From Sphingomonas paucimobilis NBRC 13935 (lineage in GTDB: Bacteria > Pseudomonadota > Alphaproteobacteria > Sphingomonadales > Sphingomonadaceae): a stretch of 64,000 bases of DNA. The DNA is taken from the NCBI RefSeq assembly GCF_000739895.2, contig NZ_BBJS01000004.1:39885-103884 (forward strand). The letters are read 5' to 3'. Positions 1 to 7,933 of this stretch are shown here, one piece after another (position 1 is the first letter of the stretch; every line of letters starts with the position of its first letter). The position numbers and the translations under genes were made by a program. Below the pieces are notes generated by a model. It made no database searches, was not told the DNA's origin, and saw nothing but the letters and a program-made list of their open reading frames with translations.

Positions 1-1
1 G

Positions 2-1309
2 AGTCTTGAGAATTTCCCCTTCGGCGCGCGCGAGCAGATGCCGATCGGCATCGTCCATGCGCTCGCCATCGTTAAAAAGGCCGCGGCACGGATCAATCGC
101 GGCCATGGCCTCGCGGGCGAAAAGGCCGATGCGATCGAATCGGCGGCGCAGGAGGTGATCGAGGGGCGGCATGACGACCAGTTCCCGCTGGTCATCTGGC
201 AGACCGGCTCCGGCACCCAGTCCAACATGAACGCCAATGAGGTGATCGCGGGCCGTGCCAACGAAATCCTGACCGGTACGCGTGGGGGAAAGTCGCCCGT
301 TCACCCTAATGACGACGTCAATCGCGGTCAGTCCTCCAACGATACCTTCCCGACTGCGCTCCATGTCGCTGCCGCTCTGGCGGTGACGAAGCAGCTTTTC
401 CCCGCGCTCGACCGGCTTCACGCCGCGCTCGATGCCAAGGCCAAGGAATGGGATTCGATCGTCAAGATCGGCCGCACCCATTTGCAGGACGCGACCCCGC
501 TGACTTTGGGCCAGGAATTCTCCGGCTATGTCCAGCAACTCGCCAATGCCCGCGACCGGATCGAGGGGACGCTTCACCGCAACATCCTGCCGCTCGCGCA
601 AGGGGGCACGGCGGTCGGCACCGGTCTGAACGCGCCGCATGGTTTTGCCGAGGCGATCGCAGCCGAGATCGCCGACGCGACCGGGCTCGACTTCGTCACC
701 GCGCCCAACAAGTTCGAGGCGCTGGCGAGCAATGACGGGCTGGTCGATCTGCACGGCACGCTCAACGTGCTCGCGGTGGCGCTGACCAAGATCGCCAATG
801 ACATCCGCCTGCTCGGCTCCGGCCCGCGCTCTGGGCTGGGCGAACTGGAATTGCCCGCCAACGAGCCGGGCAGCTCGATCATGCCGGGCAAGGTCAACCC
901 GACCCAGTGCGAGATGCTGACCATGGTCGCCGCCCAAGTGATCGGCAACAATGCCGCCGTGACCGTGGGGGGGCTTCAGGGGCATCTGGAACTGAACGTC
1001 TTCAAGCCACTAATTGGCGCGAACGTCCTACGATCGATCCATCTGCTGTCGGTCGGCATGGAGAGCTTCGCCGAGCGCACGGTCGAGGGGATGACGGTCA
1101 ATCGCGATCGGATCGGCGAACTCCTCGACCGCTCGCTGATGCTGGTTACGGCGCTGGCGCCCGAGATCGGTTATGACAATGCCGCCAAGATCGCCAAGCA
1201 TGCGCATGAGAAGGGGCAGACGCTGAAGGAAGCGGGGCTGGAACTGGGATTGGTCGATGAAGCGACCTTCGACCGGGTGGTGCGACCGGAGTTGATGCTC
1301 GGGCGGTGA
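2..1309 (+). CDS. fumC: Fumarate hydratase class II, 5' end cut by the window
   Basis: Cytosolic TCA-cycle enzyme that interconverts fumarate and malate. The reading frame is already open at base 2 and the residues before the first internal ATG ([15 protein letters not shown]) match the conserved N-terminal region of FumC, so about 30 residues lie outside the window. Visible family signatures are the GSGTQSNMN and QSSNDTFP stretches, [16 protein letters not shown], and the fumarase/aspartase signature [11 protein letters not shown] near base 870-900. The C-terminus matches the usual ~460-residue length. It converges on a TRIC-like gene with an inverted repeat pair between them. Identity is clear from the motifs; only the start is missing. 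Confidence 0.97.
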   Translation, partial: SLENFPFGAREQMPIGIVHALAIVKKAAARINRGHGLAGEKADAIESAAQEVIEGRHDDQFPLVIWQTGSGTQSNMNANEVIAGRANEILTGTRGGKSPVHPNDDVNRGQSSNDTFPTALHVAAALAVTKQLFPALDRLHAALDAKAKEWDSIVKIGRTHLQDATPLTLGQEFSGYVQQLANARDRIEGTLHRNILPLAQGGTAVGTGLNAPHGFAEAIAAEIADATGLDFVTAPNKFEALASNDGLVDLHGTLNVLAVALTKIANDIRLLGSGPRSGLGELELPANEPGSSIMPGKVNPTQCEMLTMVAAQVIGNNAAVTVGGLQGHLELNVFKPLIGANVLRSIHLLSVGMESFAERTVEGMTVNRDRIGELLDRSLMLVTALAPEIGYDNAAKIAKHAHEKGQTLKEAGLELGLVDEATFDRVVRPELMLGR

Positions 1310-1322
1310 TGAGTCGGCGTGG

Positions 1323-1400
1323 CCTTCTACTTCGCTCAGGCTGAACGGAAGTAGGGAATACATACTCCAGCCCGTTCAGGCTGAGCGAAGTCGAAGGCCA
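1323..1400. repeat. Inverted pair of a ~26-bp sphingomonad-type repeat (family A, locus 1)
   Basis: Two copies of a unit with core ACTTCGCTCAGGCTGAACGG face each other at 1323-1349 and 1372-1400, 22 bases apart, between the convergent stops of fumC and the TRIC-like gene. The same unit recurs at 5974-6061 and 8628-8795. The arms can form a hairpin in either transcript, so a terminator or 3'-end role is plausible, though no T-run follows. Confidence 0.85.
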
Positions 1401-1409
1401 AGGGAATCA

Positions 1410-2048
1410 CTACCGATCCTCCCATTTCTCGGCGGGGTAGGCGGGCAGGGCGAGCCGATAGCGAATCGCCGCCCCGCGCAGGATGAACCCGGCCAGCGCG
1501 GCGATCGGGCCCGCCATGGGCACCCCCAATTGCATCAGGATGACATAGCTGGTCGAGGCGAGCGCGGCGGCGGTGACGTAGAGTTCGGGCCGCATCAGGA
1601 TCGATGGTTCGCCGGCGATCACGTCGCGGATGATGCCGCCGACACAGGCCGACACCACGCCCAGCATGGCGGCCGGGATGGGCGGGATACCATAGCCGCT
1701 CGCCTTCGCCGCGCCATACACGGCATAGGCTGCCAGTCCCACCGCATCGAACCAGTCGAGCGCGCTGCCGCGCCACCAGCGCTCGGGCGTCGCCCAAACC
1801 GCGACGGCGGCGGCCAGACAGACGGCGGGGACCCGCGCGTCATGCACCCAGAAGACCGGCGCATCGATCAGCAAGTCGCGCAGTGTCCCGCCGCCGACCC
1901 CGGTGATGAGCGCGAAGAAGACCAGCGTCACCATGGTCTGGCGATGCTTGGCCGCCGCCAGCGCGCCCGAGACGGCAAACACCGCCAGACCGGCAAGGTC
2001 GAGCCACGGCATCGCGGCGGGCAGCATGGCGGTCGGTTCGGGAAGCAT
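1410..2048 (-). CDS. Trimeric intracellular cation channel (TRIC/YadS-YicG, UPF0126) family protein
   Basis: A 212-residue, very hydrophobic inner-membrane protein. It contains the duplicated TRIC signature: a first half with AVSGALAA and GVGGGTLRDLL, and a second half with AVYGAAKASG and CVGGIIRDVIAG, giving about seven membrane segments in an inverted-repeat arrangement. Prokaryotic TRIC homologues are potassium-permeable channels; the physiological role here is unknown. The start may be the ATG at residue 1, 8 or 13, all ahead of the first membrane segment. It converges on fumC and is not in an obvious operon. Confidence 0.9.
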   Translation of the reverse strand: MLPEPTAMLPAAMPWLDLAGLAVFAVSGALAAAKHRQTMVTLVFFALITGVGGGTLRDLLIDAPVFWVHDARVPAVCLAAAVAVWATPERWWRGSALDWFDAVGLAAYAVYGAAKASGYGIPPIPAAMLGVVSACVGGIIRDVIAGEPSILMRPELYVTAAALASTSYVILMQLGVPMAGPIAALAGFILRGAAIRYRLALPAYPAEKWEDR

Positions 2049-2196
2049 CGCCCCCTGCTCTTAGGGCGGGGATGATCCGGGGGAAAGGCCGGCGGAAGGA
2101 TGCCCTGTCATGAACGGCACGTTATGTTTGGTTCATGCAACGGACATTAGGATGCGAACGTTACGGCATCAGATCATGTTCGAAAGGAAAATTGTC

Positions 2197-2505
2197 ATGC
2201 GGAAATTGATGCTCGCACTGGGTTGCACCGCCATGGTCGTCCCGTCGCTGGTTCTGCCCGTCACCGCTGCCGATGCGCAGCGCCGGTACAAGTATCGCGA
2301 ATGGCGCGACGATCGCGGCCGTGTCCGCTGCCGCAAGCCCGATGGCACGACCGGTCTGGTCGTCGGTGGCGTCGCGGGCGCTCTGCTAGGCCGCACCATC
2401 GATACGCGCGGCGACCGTACGCTGGGTACGCTGGGCGGTGCCGCCGTCGGCGCGCTGGCCGGTCGCGAAGTGGAGCGTGGCACCAGCAGCCGCCGCTGCC
2501 GCTGA
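2197..2505 (+). CDS. Small exported glycine-zipper protein (paralogue 1)
   Basis: A 102-residue protein with a Sec signal peptide (MRKLMLALGC... ending near ADAQ, residue 28). The mature part is short, basic and aromatic, followed by a glycine-zipper hairpin: DGTTGLVVGGVAGALLG, a linker RGDRTLGTLGG, then AVGALAGREVE, ending in the residues CR. It resembles 17-kDa surface-antigen/2TM glycine-zipper proteins, which associate with membranes. The ATG at 2197 is chosen over the upstream in-frame ATG at 2110 because AGGAAA lies just before it and it gives a proper signal peptide. Two paralogues lie at 2684 and 6148. Function unknown. Confidence 0.8.
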   Translation: MRKLMLALGCTAMVVPSLVLPVTAADAQRRYKYREWRDDRGRVRCRKPDGTTGLVVGGVAGALLGRTIDTRGDRTLGTLGGAAVGALAGREVERGTSSRRCR

Positions 2506-2529
2506 TCGCCTCTTCCCATACCCAAAAGC

Positions 2530-2563
2530 AAAAAGGGCGTCACCTTCGGGTGGCGCCCTTTTT
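2530..2563 (+). terminator. Intrinsic terminator after the first glycine-zipper gene
   Basis: GGGCG-CACC stem with a TTCG tetraloop and GGTGGCGCCC arm, flanked by A5 and T5, so it can work in both directions. It starts 25 bases after the stop at 2505. Confidence 0.9.
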
Positions 2564-2683
2564 GCTACGATCTTCAATCACTTGCTCATGTCTCGTCGAT
2601 GAATGGAAGGTAGTTTTCGGTTCACGAAACGACTTCCGCAAACAGGGCGTTCAACCCTCACCTCAGAAGACGGGAGTATAGTT

Positions 2684-3247
2684 ATGCGTATCGCTCTCTT
2701 ATCGGCCACGATGGCCGCGATCACTTTTACCGCCATACCGGTCGCGGCGCAGAGCAATGGCCGGGAAGCGCGCCGCGAATATCGCGACGAAATCCGGGAT
2801 GCTCGCCACGATTATCGCCGTGATGTCCGCAATGCCGATTCGCGGCGTGACGTTCGCGAGGCGCGCCGGGAATATCGCGACGAAGTGCGCGACGCGCGCA
2901 AGGACTATCGCCGCGACATGCGCGACATTCGTTGGCGCAATTACGACTATAACCGGTTCGAGCCGGGCCAGCGCGGCTATTATGCCGAGCGCTATTACCG
3001 CGACGGCCGCTATTATCAGCCCCGGAGCCTGGGGCGGAACGACCGCATCTATCGCGGCATGAACGGGCGCTACTATTGCCGTCGCAATGACGGGACCACC
3101 GGCTTGGTAGTCGGCGGTCTGGCCGGCGGCGCCCTGGGCAATGTGATTGCGGGCGGTGGTTCGCGTCTGCTCGGCACGCTGATCGGTGCGGGCGGCGGCG
3201 CGCTGCTGGGGCAGCAGATCGATCGCGGTCAGGTTCGCTGCCGCTAA
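2684..3247 (+). CDS. Exported glycine-zipper protein with Arg/Asp/Tyr tandem repeats (paralogue 2)
   Basis: A 187-residue protein with signal peptide (MRIALLSATMAA... to VAAQ, residue ~23). Residues ~27-80 are a highly charged tandem repeat: REARREYRDEIRDAR-type and REARREYRDEVRDAR-type units, each followed by DYRRD, probably helical. A Tyr/Arg-rich middle follows, then a glycine-zipper hairpin starting CRRNDGTTGLVVGG and ending in RCR. Start at ATG 2684 is supported by GGGAG eight bases upstream. It belongs to the same family as the genes at 2197 and 6148 but with an added repeat domain. Function unknown; envelope location is inferred. Confidence 0.8.
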   Translation: MRIALLSATMAAITFTAIPVAAQSNGREARREYRDEIRDARHDYRRDVRNADSRRDVREARREYRDEVRDARKDYRRDMRDIRWRNYDYNRFEPGQRGYYAERYYRDGRYYQPRSLGRNDRIYRGMNGRYYCRRNDGTTGLVVGGLAGGALGNVIAGGGSRLLGTLIGAGGGALLGQQIDRGQVRCR

Positions 3248-3269
3248 GCCCCTCTGCTCTGCGATCAGG

Positions 3270-3302
3270 ACGGCCCGGCACCTTCGCGTGCCGGGCCGTT
3301 TC
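3270..3302 (+). terminator. Intrinsic terminator
   Basis: Perfect 12-bp stem ACGGCCCGGCAC / GTGCCGGGCCGT with a six-base loop, followed by TTTCG, 22 bases after the stop at 3247. It also lies at the 3' end of the convergent small membrane-protein gene ending at 3307. Confidence 0.85.
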
Positions 3303-3306
3303 GCAT

Positions 3307-3528
3307 TCAGATCAGGCCACCACCCAGCATCAGGCGAAGGCCGAAGATCAGGATCAGGATGAGATTGAGGTTCCGACCGCTGTTGCGTGACGACAGGGAG
3401 CCGACGGCGGCACCGACGATCGCGATCGGGATGACGAACCAATAGCCCCAGGCGAAGAAGGGCAGGAACGGCACGATGCCGAGCAAAAGCGCGACGACGC
3501 CGATGACGATCGAGAAAAGGTTCAGCAT
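3307..3528 (-). CDS. Small membrane protein of unknown function
   Basis: A 73-residue protein from the ATG at 3528. It has two hydrophobic stretches: residues ~2-38 (LFSIVIGVVALLLGIVP, FFAWGYWFVIPIAIVG) and a C-terminal LILILIFGLRLMLGGG, with a polar SSRNSGRN linker between. An upstream in-frame TTG at 3564 would add 12 residues, but no clear ribosome site supports either start. I cannot assign a function. It is divergent from the lipoprotein gene at 3654. Confidence 0.65.
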   Translation of the reverse strand: MLNLFSIVIGVVALLLGIVPFLPFFAWGYWFVIPIAIVGAAVGSLSSRNSGRNLNLILILIFGLRLMLGGGLI

Positions 3529-3653
3529 GGCGCCCAAGATGGCGGCCGATCGCGCGATATACAAGCGTGCGACACCTCATCCCAGCGTGGGACGAAACGC
3601 GCTTGGGAAGGCCGCCACCGTTAACGATCGCATCGGCGGTGCATGCTACAGCG

Positions 3654-4394
3654 ATGGACATGATGGCCAAGCCGCTGCGAATTCTGATTCCCCTGACTTG
3701 TCTGCTGCTGGCCGGCTGCGGCGGCCAGTCGGATGACGATGCGCAACTGAACGCGCTCGATAACGAACTGGCGGCGATGAATGACGGCCAGCCGGCGCAG
3801 GACCCGCAACTGGCCGAGGCGCTGGCGGGTCAGATCATGGTCGATCCGGGTCTGACCCAGACATCGAATGCCAATGCCGTGCGTCCGCCCAATCGGCCGG
3901 ACAGCGACCAGGTGCCCGTCCTGCCGCCGCCGGGCGACCCGGTCGATCCCCGCACGCTGAAATCGGCGCCCAAGGCTTCGTCCGACTGTCCCGAATGCCG
4001 CGCCTCGGCCAAGGCCCTGACGCTCGGCGCTCTGGCGGGGCAACAGGCGGCCAATGCCCGGTGTCTGGCGGGGCTTCGCTATTCGGCCGGCTGGGCAGGA
4101 CATTTGCCGGCCGCCTTCGCGGTCTATCCGGGCAGCCGGCTGAACGAGGCCGCCGGCAATGACGCCGGGGGATGCCATGTGCGGATCGTCAGCTTCCGCG
4201 CGGGCGGACCTGTCGACAAGGTCATCGACTATTATTTCACCCGCGCCACCGCCGCCGGCTATGATGCGGACCATAAGCGCGATGGGGCGCAGCATGTGCT
4301 GGGCGGCACGCAGGGGGCGGCGGCCTATATCGTCTATGCCACCGCGCGGCGTGACGGCGGCACCGATGTCGACCTGATCGTCAAGGGCGGCTGA
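3654..4394 (+). CDS. Predicted lipoprotein of unknown function
   Basis: A 246-residue protein starting at the ATG at 3654 (alternatives at 3660 and 3663). The N-terminus is a lipoprotein signal with lipobox LLAGC at residues ~18-22. After it come an acidic linker, a proline-rich stretch (VPVLPPPGDPVDP), two Cys in DCPECRAS, then a folded C-terminal domain (~130-246) with FAVYPGSRLNEAAGND, VIDYYFTRATAAGY and VIYATARRDGGTDVDL. That C-terminal pattern resembles small periplasmic alpha/beta domains seen in hypothetical sphingomonad lipoproteins. Function not recognised. Confidence 0.8.
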   Translation: MDMMAKPLRILIPLTCLLLAGCGGQSDDDAQLNALDNELAAMNDGQPAQDPQLAEALAGQIMVDPGLTQTSNANAVRPPNRPDSDQVPVLPPPGDPVDPRTLKSAPKASSDCPECRASAKALTLGALAGQQAANARCLAGLRYSAGWAGHLPAAFAVYPGSRLNEAAGNDAGGCHVRIVSFRAGGPVDKVIDYYFTRATAAGYDADHKRDGAQHVLGGTQGAAAYIVYATARRDGGTDVDLIVKGG

Positions 4395-4456
4395 TCCCGG
4401 ACGCCTTGCAAGCTTCCTTTGCTTGGAAAGCGGCCTTGCGCTAGGGGAGCGGAATC

Positions 4457-4831
4457 ATGTCACCGCTTCTTCTCGTGATGCTGGGCGGCGCATTGGGGTC
4501 GGGGGCCAGGCATCTGACCGGGCGATTCATGCTCCACGCGCTTGGTCCAGGCTTTCCCTATGGCACGCTGACCGTCAACTGGGTCGGCGGGCTGCTGATG
4601 GGCTTGCTGGCCGGCATCATGGCGCGCACCGGCGGTACGGAGGGGTGGCGACTGTTCATCGGCGTGGGGGTTTTGGGGGGCTTCACCACCTTTTCCTCCT
4701 TCTCGCTGGACACGATCACGCTCATCGAACGCGGCCAGGTGACGGTCGCGCTCGGTTATATCGCCTTGTCGTTGCTGGGTTCGCTGGCCGCGCTTTGGGC
4801 CGGACTTTCGATTACAAGGATTTTCGCATGA
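4457..4831 (+). CDS. crcB: Fluoride exporter CrcB/Fluc
   Basis: A 124-residue, four-helix membrane protein with the family hallmarks GGALGSGARH, a TLTVNWVGG segment (the conserved N-GS-like turn) and GGFTTFSSFSLD, which carries the fluoride-lining Phe/Ser/Thr residues. Fluc channels work as dual-topology dimers that let fluoride leave the cell. The ORF is full length and preceded by GGGGAG. No fluoride riboswitch is visible in the 60 bases upstream. Its stop overlaps the start of the pseudouridine synthase gene (ATGA), so the two are probably co-translated. Confidence 0.95.
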   Translation: MSPLLLVMLGGALGSGARHLTGRFMLHALGPGFPYGTLTVNWVGGLLMGLLAGIMARTGGTEGWRLFIGVGVLGGFTTFSSFSLDTITLIERGQVTVALGYIALSLLGSLAALWAGLSITRIFA

Positions 4832-5919
4832 CGGACTTTGTCCGCCAATTCACGGTCGGTTACGACGATGACGGTATCCGGCTGGACCGCTGGTTCAAGC
4901 GGCATTTGCCCGACACCAGCTTCACCACCGTGGCCAAATGGGCGCGTACCGGGCAGCTCCGCGTCGATGGCGCGCGCGCGACGCCGGGCGACCGCATCAC
5001 GGCAGGCCAAGTGCTGCGCGTGCCCCCCGCCGAGCCCGCGCCCGCCGAAAGCGCCAAGCCGAGCCGTCCGCGCAACATCCTGTCCGAAGACGAGGCCGCG
5101 TTCGCCCGCGAGATGGTGATCCACAAGGACCGCGACGCGCTGGTCCTGAACAAGCCGCCGGGCCTGGCGACGCAAGGGGGGACCAAGACCACCACCCATG
5201 TCGACGGCCTGCTCGACGCGTTGCAGTTCGAGGCGGAGGGGCGGCCCAAGCTGGTCCATCGGCTCGACAAGGATACGTCCGGCGCGCTCCTCGTCGCGCG
5301 CAACGCACGCTCGGCGGCGTTCTTCGCCAAGGCGTTTTCGGGGCGCACCGCCAAGAAGATCTACTGGGCGCTGGTCGTCGGCGTGCCGTCGATCGAGGAC
5401 GGCACGATCGAACTGCCCATCGCCAAGCAGCCGGGTACCGGTGGCGAGAAGATGCATGTCGATGAGGAGAACGGCCAGGCCGCCCGCTCGCGCTACCGGG
5501 TGATCGAGCGTGCGGGCAATCGCTGTTGCTGGGTCGAGTTGCAGCCCTTTACGGGTCGCACCCATCAGTTGCGCGTGCATATGGCGGCGATCGGCCATCC
5601 GATCGTCGGCGACGGCAAATATGGCGGGGCAGCGGCCTTCCTCACCGGCGGGATCAGCCGCAAGATGCACCTGCACGCGCGCCGCATCCGCGTCGACCAT
5701 CCCGATGGCGGTCGCATTGACCAGACCGCCGAGTTGCCGAGCCACTTTGCCGAGTCGATGAACCAGCTCGGCTTCGACGAGATTCGCGGCGATGTGCTGC
5801 CGCAGGAAGAGGATCGCGGTCCGCCGCCCAAGGACGTGCTGAAACAGCGCGCCAAGGCGCATGCCAAGCAGTATCGCAAGGAACGCCGTGGCGAACGGCG
5901 GGGGCGCGGGGCGCGGTAG
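4828..5919 (+). CDS. RluA-family 23S rRNA pseudouridine synthase (RluC/RluD type)
   Basis: A 363-residue enzyme that isomerises uridine to pseudouridine in RNA. It has an N-terminal S4 RNA-binding domain (residues ~15-65, GIRLDRWFKRHLP ... GDRITAGQVLRV) and a catalytic domain with HRLDKDTSG at residues 144-152, where Asp147 is the expected catalytic nucleophile. GRTHQLRVHMAAIGHPIVGD is the RluA C-terminal signature. The C-terminal ~35 residues are a basic tail (KQRAKAHAKQYRKERRGERR). An apparent longer frame from 4423 overlaps crcB and is not real. RluC versus RluD cannot be decided by eye. Confidence 0.93.
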   Translation: MTDFVRQFTVGYDDDGIRLDRWFKRHLPDTSFTTVAKWARTGQLRVDGARATPGDRITAGQVLRVPPAEPAPAESAKPSRPRNILSEDEAAFAREMVIHKDRDALVLNKPPGLATQGGTKTTTHVDGLLDALQFEAEGRPKLVHRLDKDTSGALLVARNARSAAFFAKAFSGRTAKKIYWALVVGVPSIEDGTIELPIAKQPGTGGEKMHVDEENGQAARSRYRVIERAGNRCCWVELQPFTGRTHQLRVHMAAIGHPIVGDGKYGGAAAFLTGGISRKMHLHARRIRVDHPDGGRIDQTAELPSHFAESMNQLGFDEIRGDVLPQEEDRGPPPKDVLKQRAKAHAKQYRKERRGERRGRGAR

Positions 5920-5973
5920 TTAGGTTCGTGAGCCATGGCTCACGAACCCGCCTAGGGGTGACGTTCCCTCAAC

Positions 5974-6061
5974 TCCGTTCAGGCTGAGCGAAGTCGAAGC
6001 CCACGCCCAAGCCTTTCCGAGAGCAGTTCCCGTGCGCTTCGACTTCGCTCAGCGCGAACGG
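5974..6061. repeat. Inverted pair of family A repeat (locus 2)
   Basis: Copies at 5974-6000 (as the reverse complement of the unit) and 6035-6061 (forward) share the core CTTCGACTTCGCTCAG and GAACGG. They sit between the convergent stops of the pseudouridine synthase gene and a glycine-zipper gene, as at 1323-1400. Confidence 0.85.
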
Positions 6062-6074
6062 CGCGGCGGATGAG

Positions 6075-6106
6075 AAAACCCCGCCAGCGAGAGGCCAGCG
6101 GGGTTC
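6075..6106 (-). terminator. Terminator of the glycine-zipper gene ending at 6148
   Basis: AACCCCGC (6077-6084) pairs with GCGGGGTT (6098-6105). On the minus strand the stem is followed by TTTTC. The plus-strand side has a weaker T-rich tail. Confidence 0.7.
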
Positions 6107-6147
6107 TTTGTATGACGGAAGGGGCCATGGCCCCTCACGCCCGATGA

Positions 6148-6525
6148 TTAACGGCAATAGCCGGGATTGTTCGACTTCTCGATCGCGTGACCGGCCAGCG
6201 CACCGGCGCCGCCGCCCAGGATCGTGCCGAGGGTGCGGTCACCCCGCGAGTCGATGGTGCGGCCGAGCAGGCCACCGGCGATCGCGCCGACGATCGTGCC
6301 CGTGGTGCCGTTGTTGCAGCGCTGCGGGCCGCGATAGGCATAGCCGCGATTGTCATAATAGCGACGGTCGTAACGCGGCCCACGGTTGTAGCCGTCATAA
6401 TAGGCATCGCCATAGGCACGCTCATAACGGTCGCCATAATAACGCTGCGCCGAAGCAGCGGTCGGAACCATGGCCGTCGCGCCGACGGCAAGGGCGGCAG
6501 CAGCGAGCGAGAGCTTCTTGAACAT
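6148..6525 (-). CDS. Small exported glycine-zipper protein (paralogue 3)
   Basis: A 125-residue protein with signal peptide (MFKKLSLAAAALAVG ... ASAQ, ~27 residues), a Tyr/Arg/Asp-rich stretch (RYYGDRYERAYGDAYYDGY), then CNNGTTGTIVGAIAGGLLG, RGDRTLGTILGG, AGALAGHAIE and a C-terminal YCR. The ATG at 6525 is preferred over the one at 6531 because AAGGGAG then sits at normal spacing. The ORF shares the Cys - GTTG - zipper - Cys-Arg layout of the genes at 2197 and 2684. Likely membrane-associated in the envelope; role unknown. Confidence 0.82.
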   Translation of the reverse strand: MFKKLSLAAAALAVGATAMVPTAASAQRYYGDRYERAYGDAYYDGYNRGPRYDRRYYDNRGYAYRGPQRCNNGTTGTIVGAIAGGLLGRTIDSRGDRTLGTILGGGAGALAGHAIEKSNNPGYCR

Positions 6526-6618
6526 CGTCATCTCCCTTGATCTTCAAACCGGCGGCGGCGGGATTATTCCCGTCGTCGTTGATGCTCTTCTGCCCGATTC
6601 GGTGTGATGCGATGCTGA

Positions 6619-7002
6619 ATGCGGTTGTTAGCCAATATTCATCATAATATTCGTCATGCGTCATCTTGGGGAGCCAGCATTAGCCCGTCGAATCCACTTC
6701 GTCGCCGTCGCGTCGCCGCTTGGGCCGGTGTTGGTATGCTGCTGTTGGCCCCCGCTCCATCGGCTGCCGACCAAGCCTCGGCCCCGCTGACGTTCGTCAT
6801 CAGCGACCGTACGCCCGACTGTCTTCTGGAACGAGAAGGGCAACCCATAGACGACGCCGCCCTGAAGGAATTGGCAGAGCGGTATGGGCGGCGCGAGGTG
6901 GTCGTTTCCGCGAAGGCATCCATTTCCTATCGCTGCGTCGGCGGTGCCGTTTACCGTTTGCAGCAGGCCGGCTTCATGCGGGTGACCTTCCACGGCAGGT
7001 GA
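6619..7002 (+). CDS. Exported protein with an ExbD/TolR-like periplasmic domain
   Basis: A 127-residue protein. Residues ~29-50 (RRRRVAAWAGVGMLLLAPAPSAAD) look like a signal peptide or anchor after a long, polar N-terminus. The mature part resembles the periplasmic half of ExbD/TolR: a beta-strand LTFVISD, an AALKELAERY helix, then VVVSAKASISYRCVGGAVYRLQQAGFMRVTF, close to the ExbD pattern of a conserved strand, helix and GF/I-x-V-x-F strand. The proton-channel helix with its essential Asp is not obvious. The start is uncertain: no good ribosome site precedes 6619, and the next in-frame ATG is 6736. No exbB/tolQ partner is nearby. Confidence 0.6.
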   Translation: MRLLANIHHNIRHASSWGASISPSNPLRRRRVAAWAGVGMLLLAPAPSAADQASAPLTFVISDRTPDCLLEREGQPIDDAALKELAERYGRREVVVSAKASISYRCVGGAVYRLQQAGFMRVTFHGR

Positions 7003-7055
7003 TCGGGATGGCGCACACGCTTTCCCCCGGCGGCGGAGCGCGATAGGACGGGGCG

Positions 7056-7721
7056 ATGACGCGACCGCGCCTAGCCCTGTTCGATTGCGACGGTACCCTC
7101 GTCGACAGCCAAGCCAATATCTGCCTCGCGGCGGTGGAGGCGTTCACCATGGCGGGGCTGACCCCGCCGCCGGCCCAGGCGATTCGCCGAATCGTCGGCC
7201 TCAGCCTGGTCGAGGCGATGCAGGTGCTCGCCCCCACGCTGACCGATGATCTGCACCGGCAGTTGGCAAGCGATTACAAGGCGGCCTTTTTCCGCCTGCG
7301 CACCGAAGGCGCGATGGAGCCCGAACCCCTGTTCGAGGGCATTCCGGCGCTGCTCGATCATCTGGCGGAGCGGGGCTGGCTGATGGGCGTGGCGACGGGC
7401 AAGTCGGATCGCGGCCTAGCGCGTGTGCTCGCCGAACATGGTCTCGCGCATCATTTCGTCACGCTGCAGACCGCCGACCGCCATCCGTCCAAGCCCGATC
7501 CCGCCATGGTGCTGGCTGCCATGGCCGAGAGCGGCGTCGCGGCGGCGGACGTGGCGATGATCGGCGATACGAGCTTCGACATGGCGATGGGCAAGGCGGC
7601 GGGCGCCTTCGCGGTCGGTGTCGCCTGGGGATATCATGACGTGCATGATCTGGTGAGGGCGGGCGCGGATGTCGTCGCGCAGGATGTGGCCGATCTGCCC
7701 GCGTTGCTGGTGCGGCCATGA
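7056..7721 (+). CDS. HAD-superfamily phosphatase, phosphoglycolate-phosphatase-like
   Basis: A 221-residue cytosolic hydrolase. Motif I is FDCDGTLVDSQ (Asp10 nucleophile, Asp12 acid/base), followed by an alpha-helical cap (residues ~20-85), motif II in VATGKSD, a motif III lysine in HPSKPDPAMV, and motif IV GDTSFDMAMGKAAG. This is the classic Gph/PgmB-type layout and usual length. Substrate cannot be told from sequence; phosphoglycolate, a sugar phosphate or pyrophosphate are all possible. Its stop overlaps the next start by four bases, so it leads a three-gene operon ending with an ATP12 chaperone. Confidence 0.9.
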   Translation: MTRPRLALFDCDGTLVDSQANICLAAVEAFTMAGLTPPPAQAIRRIVGLSLVEAMQVLAPTLTDDLHRQLASDYKAAFFRLRTEGAMEPEPLFEGIPALLDHLAERGWLMGVATGKSDRGLARVLAEHGLAHHFVTLQTADRHPSKPDPAMVLAAMAESGVAAADVAMIGDTSFDMAMGKAAGAFAVGVAWGYHDVHDLVRAGADVVAQDVADLPALLVRP

Positions 7722-7933
7722 GCGGGCGGGACCCCGCGCGGCAGCGCTGGTTCATCATTGTCGCCGTGCGCCTGATCGGCGTGGCGGGGGCGTTGTTCGG
7801 CGTGGTGCTGGCGTCCCGGGGCGTCGCGTGGCCACATAAGGTACTGGGCGTGGCGATCGTCCTGTCGGCGCTGGCGATGATCGCGATCGTCCCGGCGGGG
7901 CTGGCGCATCGCTGGCGGAGCGGGGACGAATGA
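7718..7933 (+). CDS. Small two-helix membrane protein of unknown function
   Basis: A 71-residue protein overlapping its neighbours on both sides by ATGA, which supports it as a real, translationally coupled gene. It has two hydrophobic helices: residues ~12-32 (FIIVAVRLIGVAGALFGVVL) and ~42-62 (VLGVAIVLSALAMIAIVPAGL), with a basic C-terminus. Similar small proteins precede ATP12-family genes in other sphingomonads as far as I recall, but function is unknown. Confidence 0.75.
   Translation: MSGRDPARQRWFIIVAVRLIGVAGALFGVVLASRGVAWPHKVLGVAIVLSALAMIAIVPAGLAHRWRSGDE

Noticed and set aside
4395..4456. Possible fluoride riboswitch before crcB
   Set aside because: The interval is only 62 bases and lacks the conserved fluoride-aptamer pattern.
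4423..5919. Long plus-strand frame that would extend the pseudouridine synthase upstream through crcB
   Set aside because: The added N-terminal part is crcB read in another frame; the S4 domain begins right after the ATG at 4828, which overlaps the crcB stop.
6624..6650. AT-rich promoter-like patch near 6625-6650
   Set aside because: TTGTTA and CATAAT are only 12 bases apart, too close for a standard promoter.
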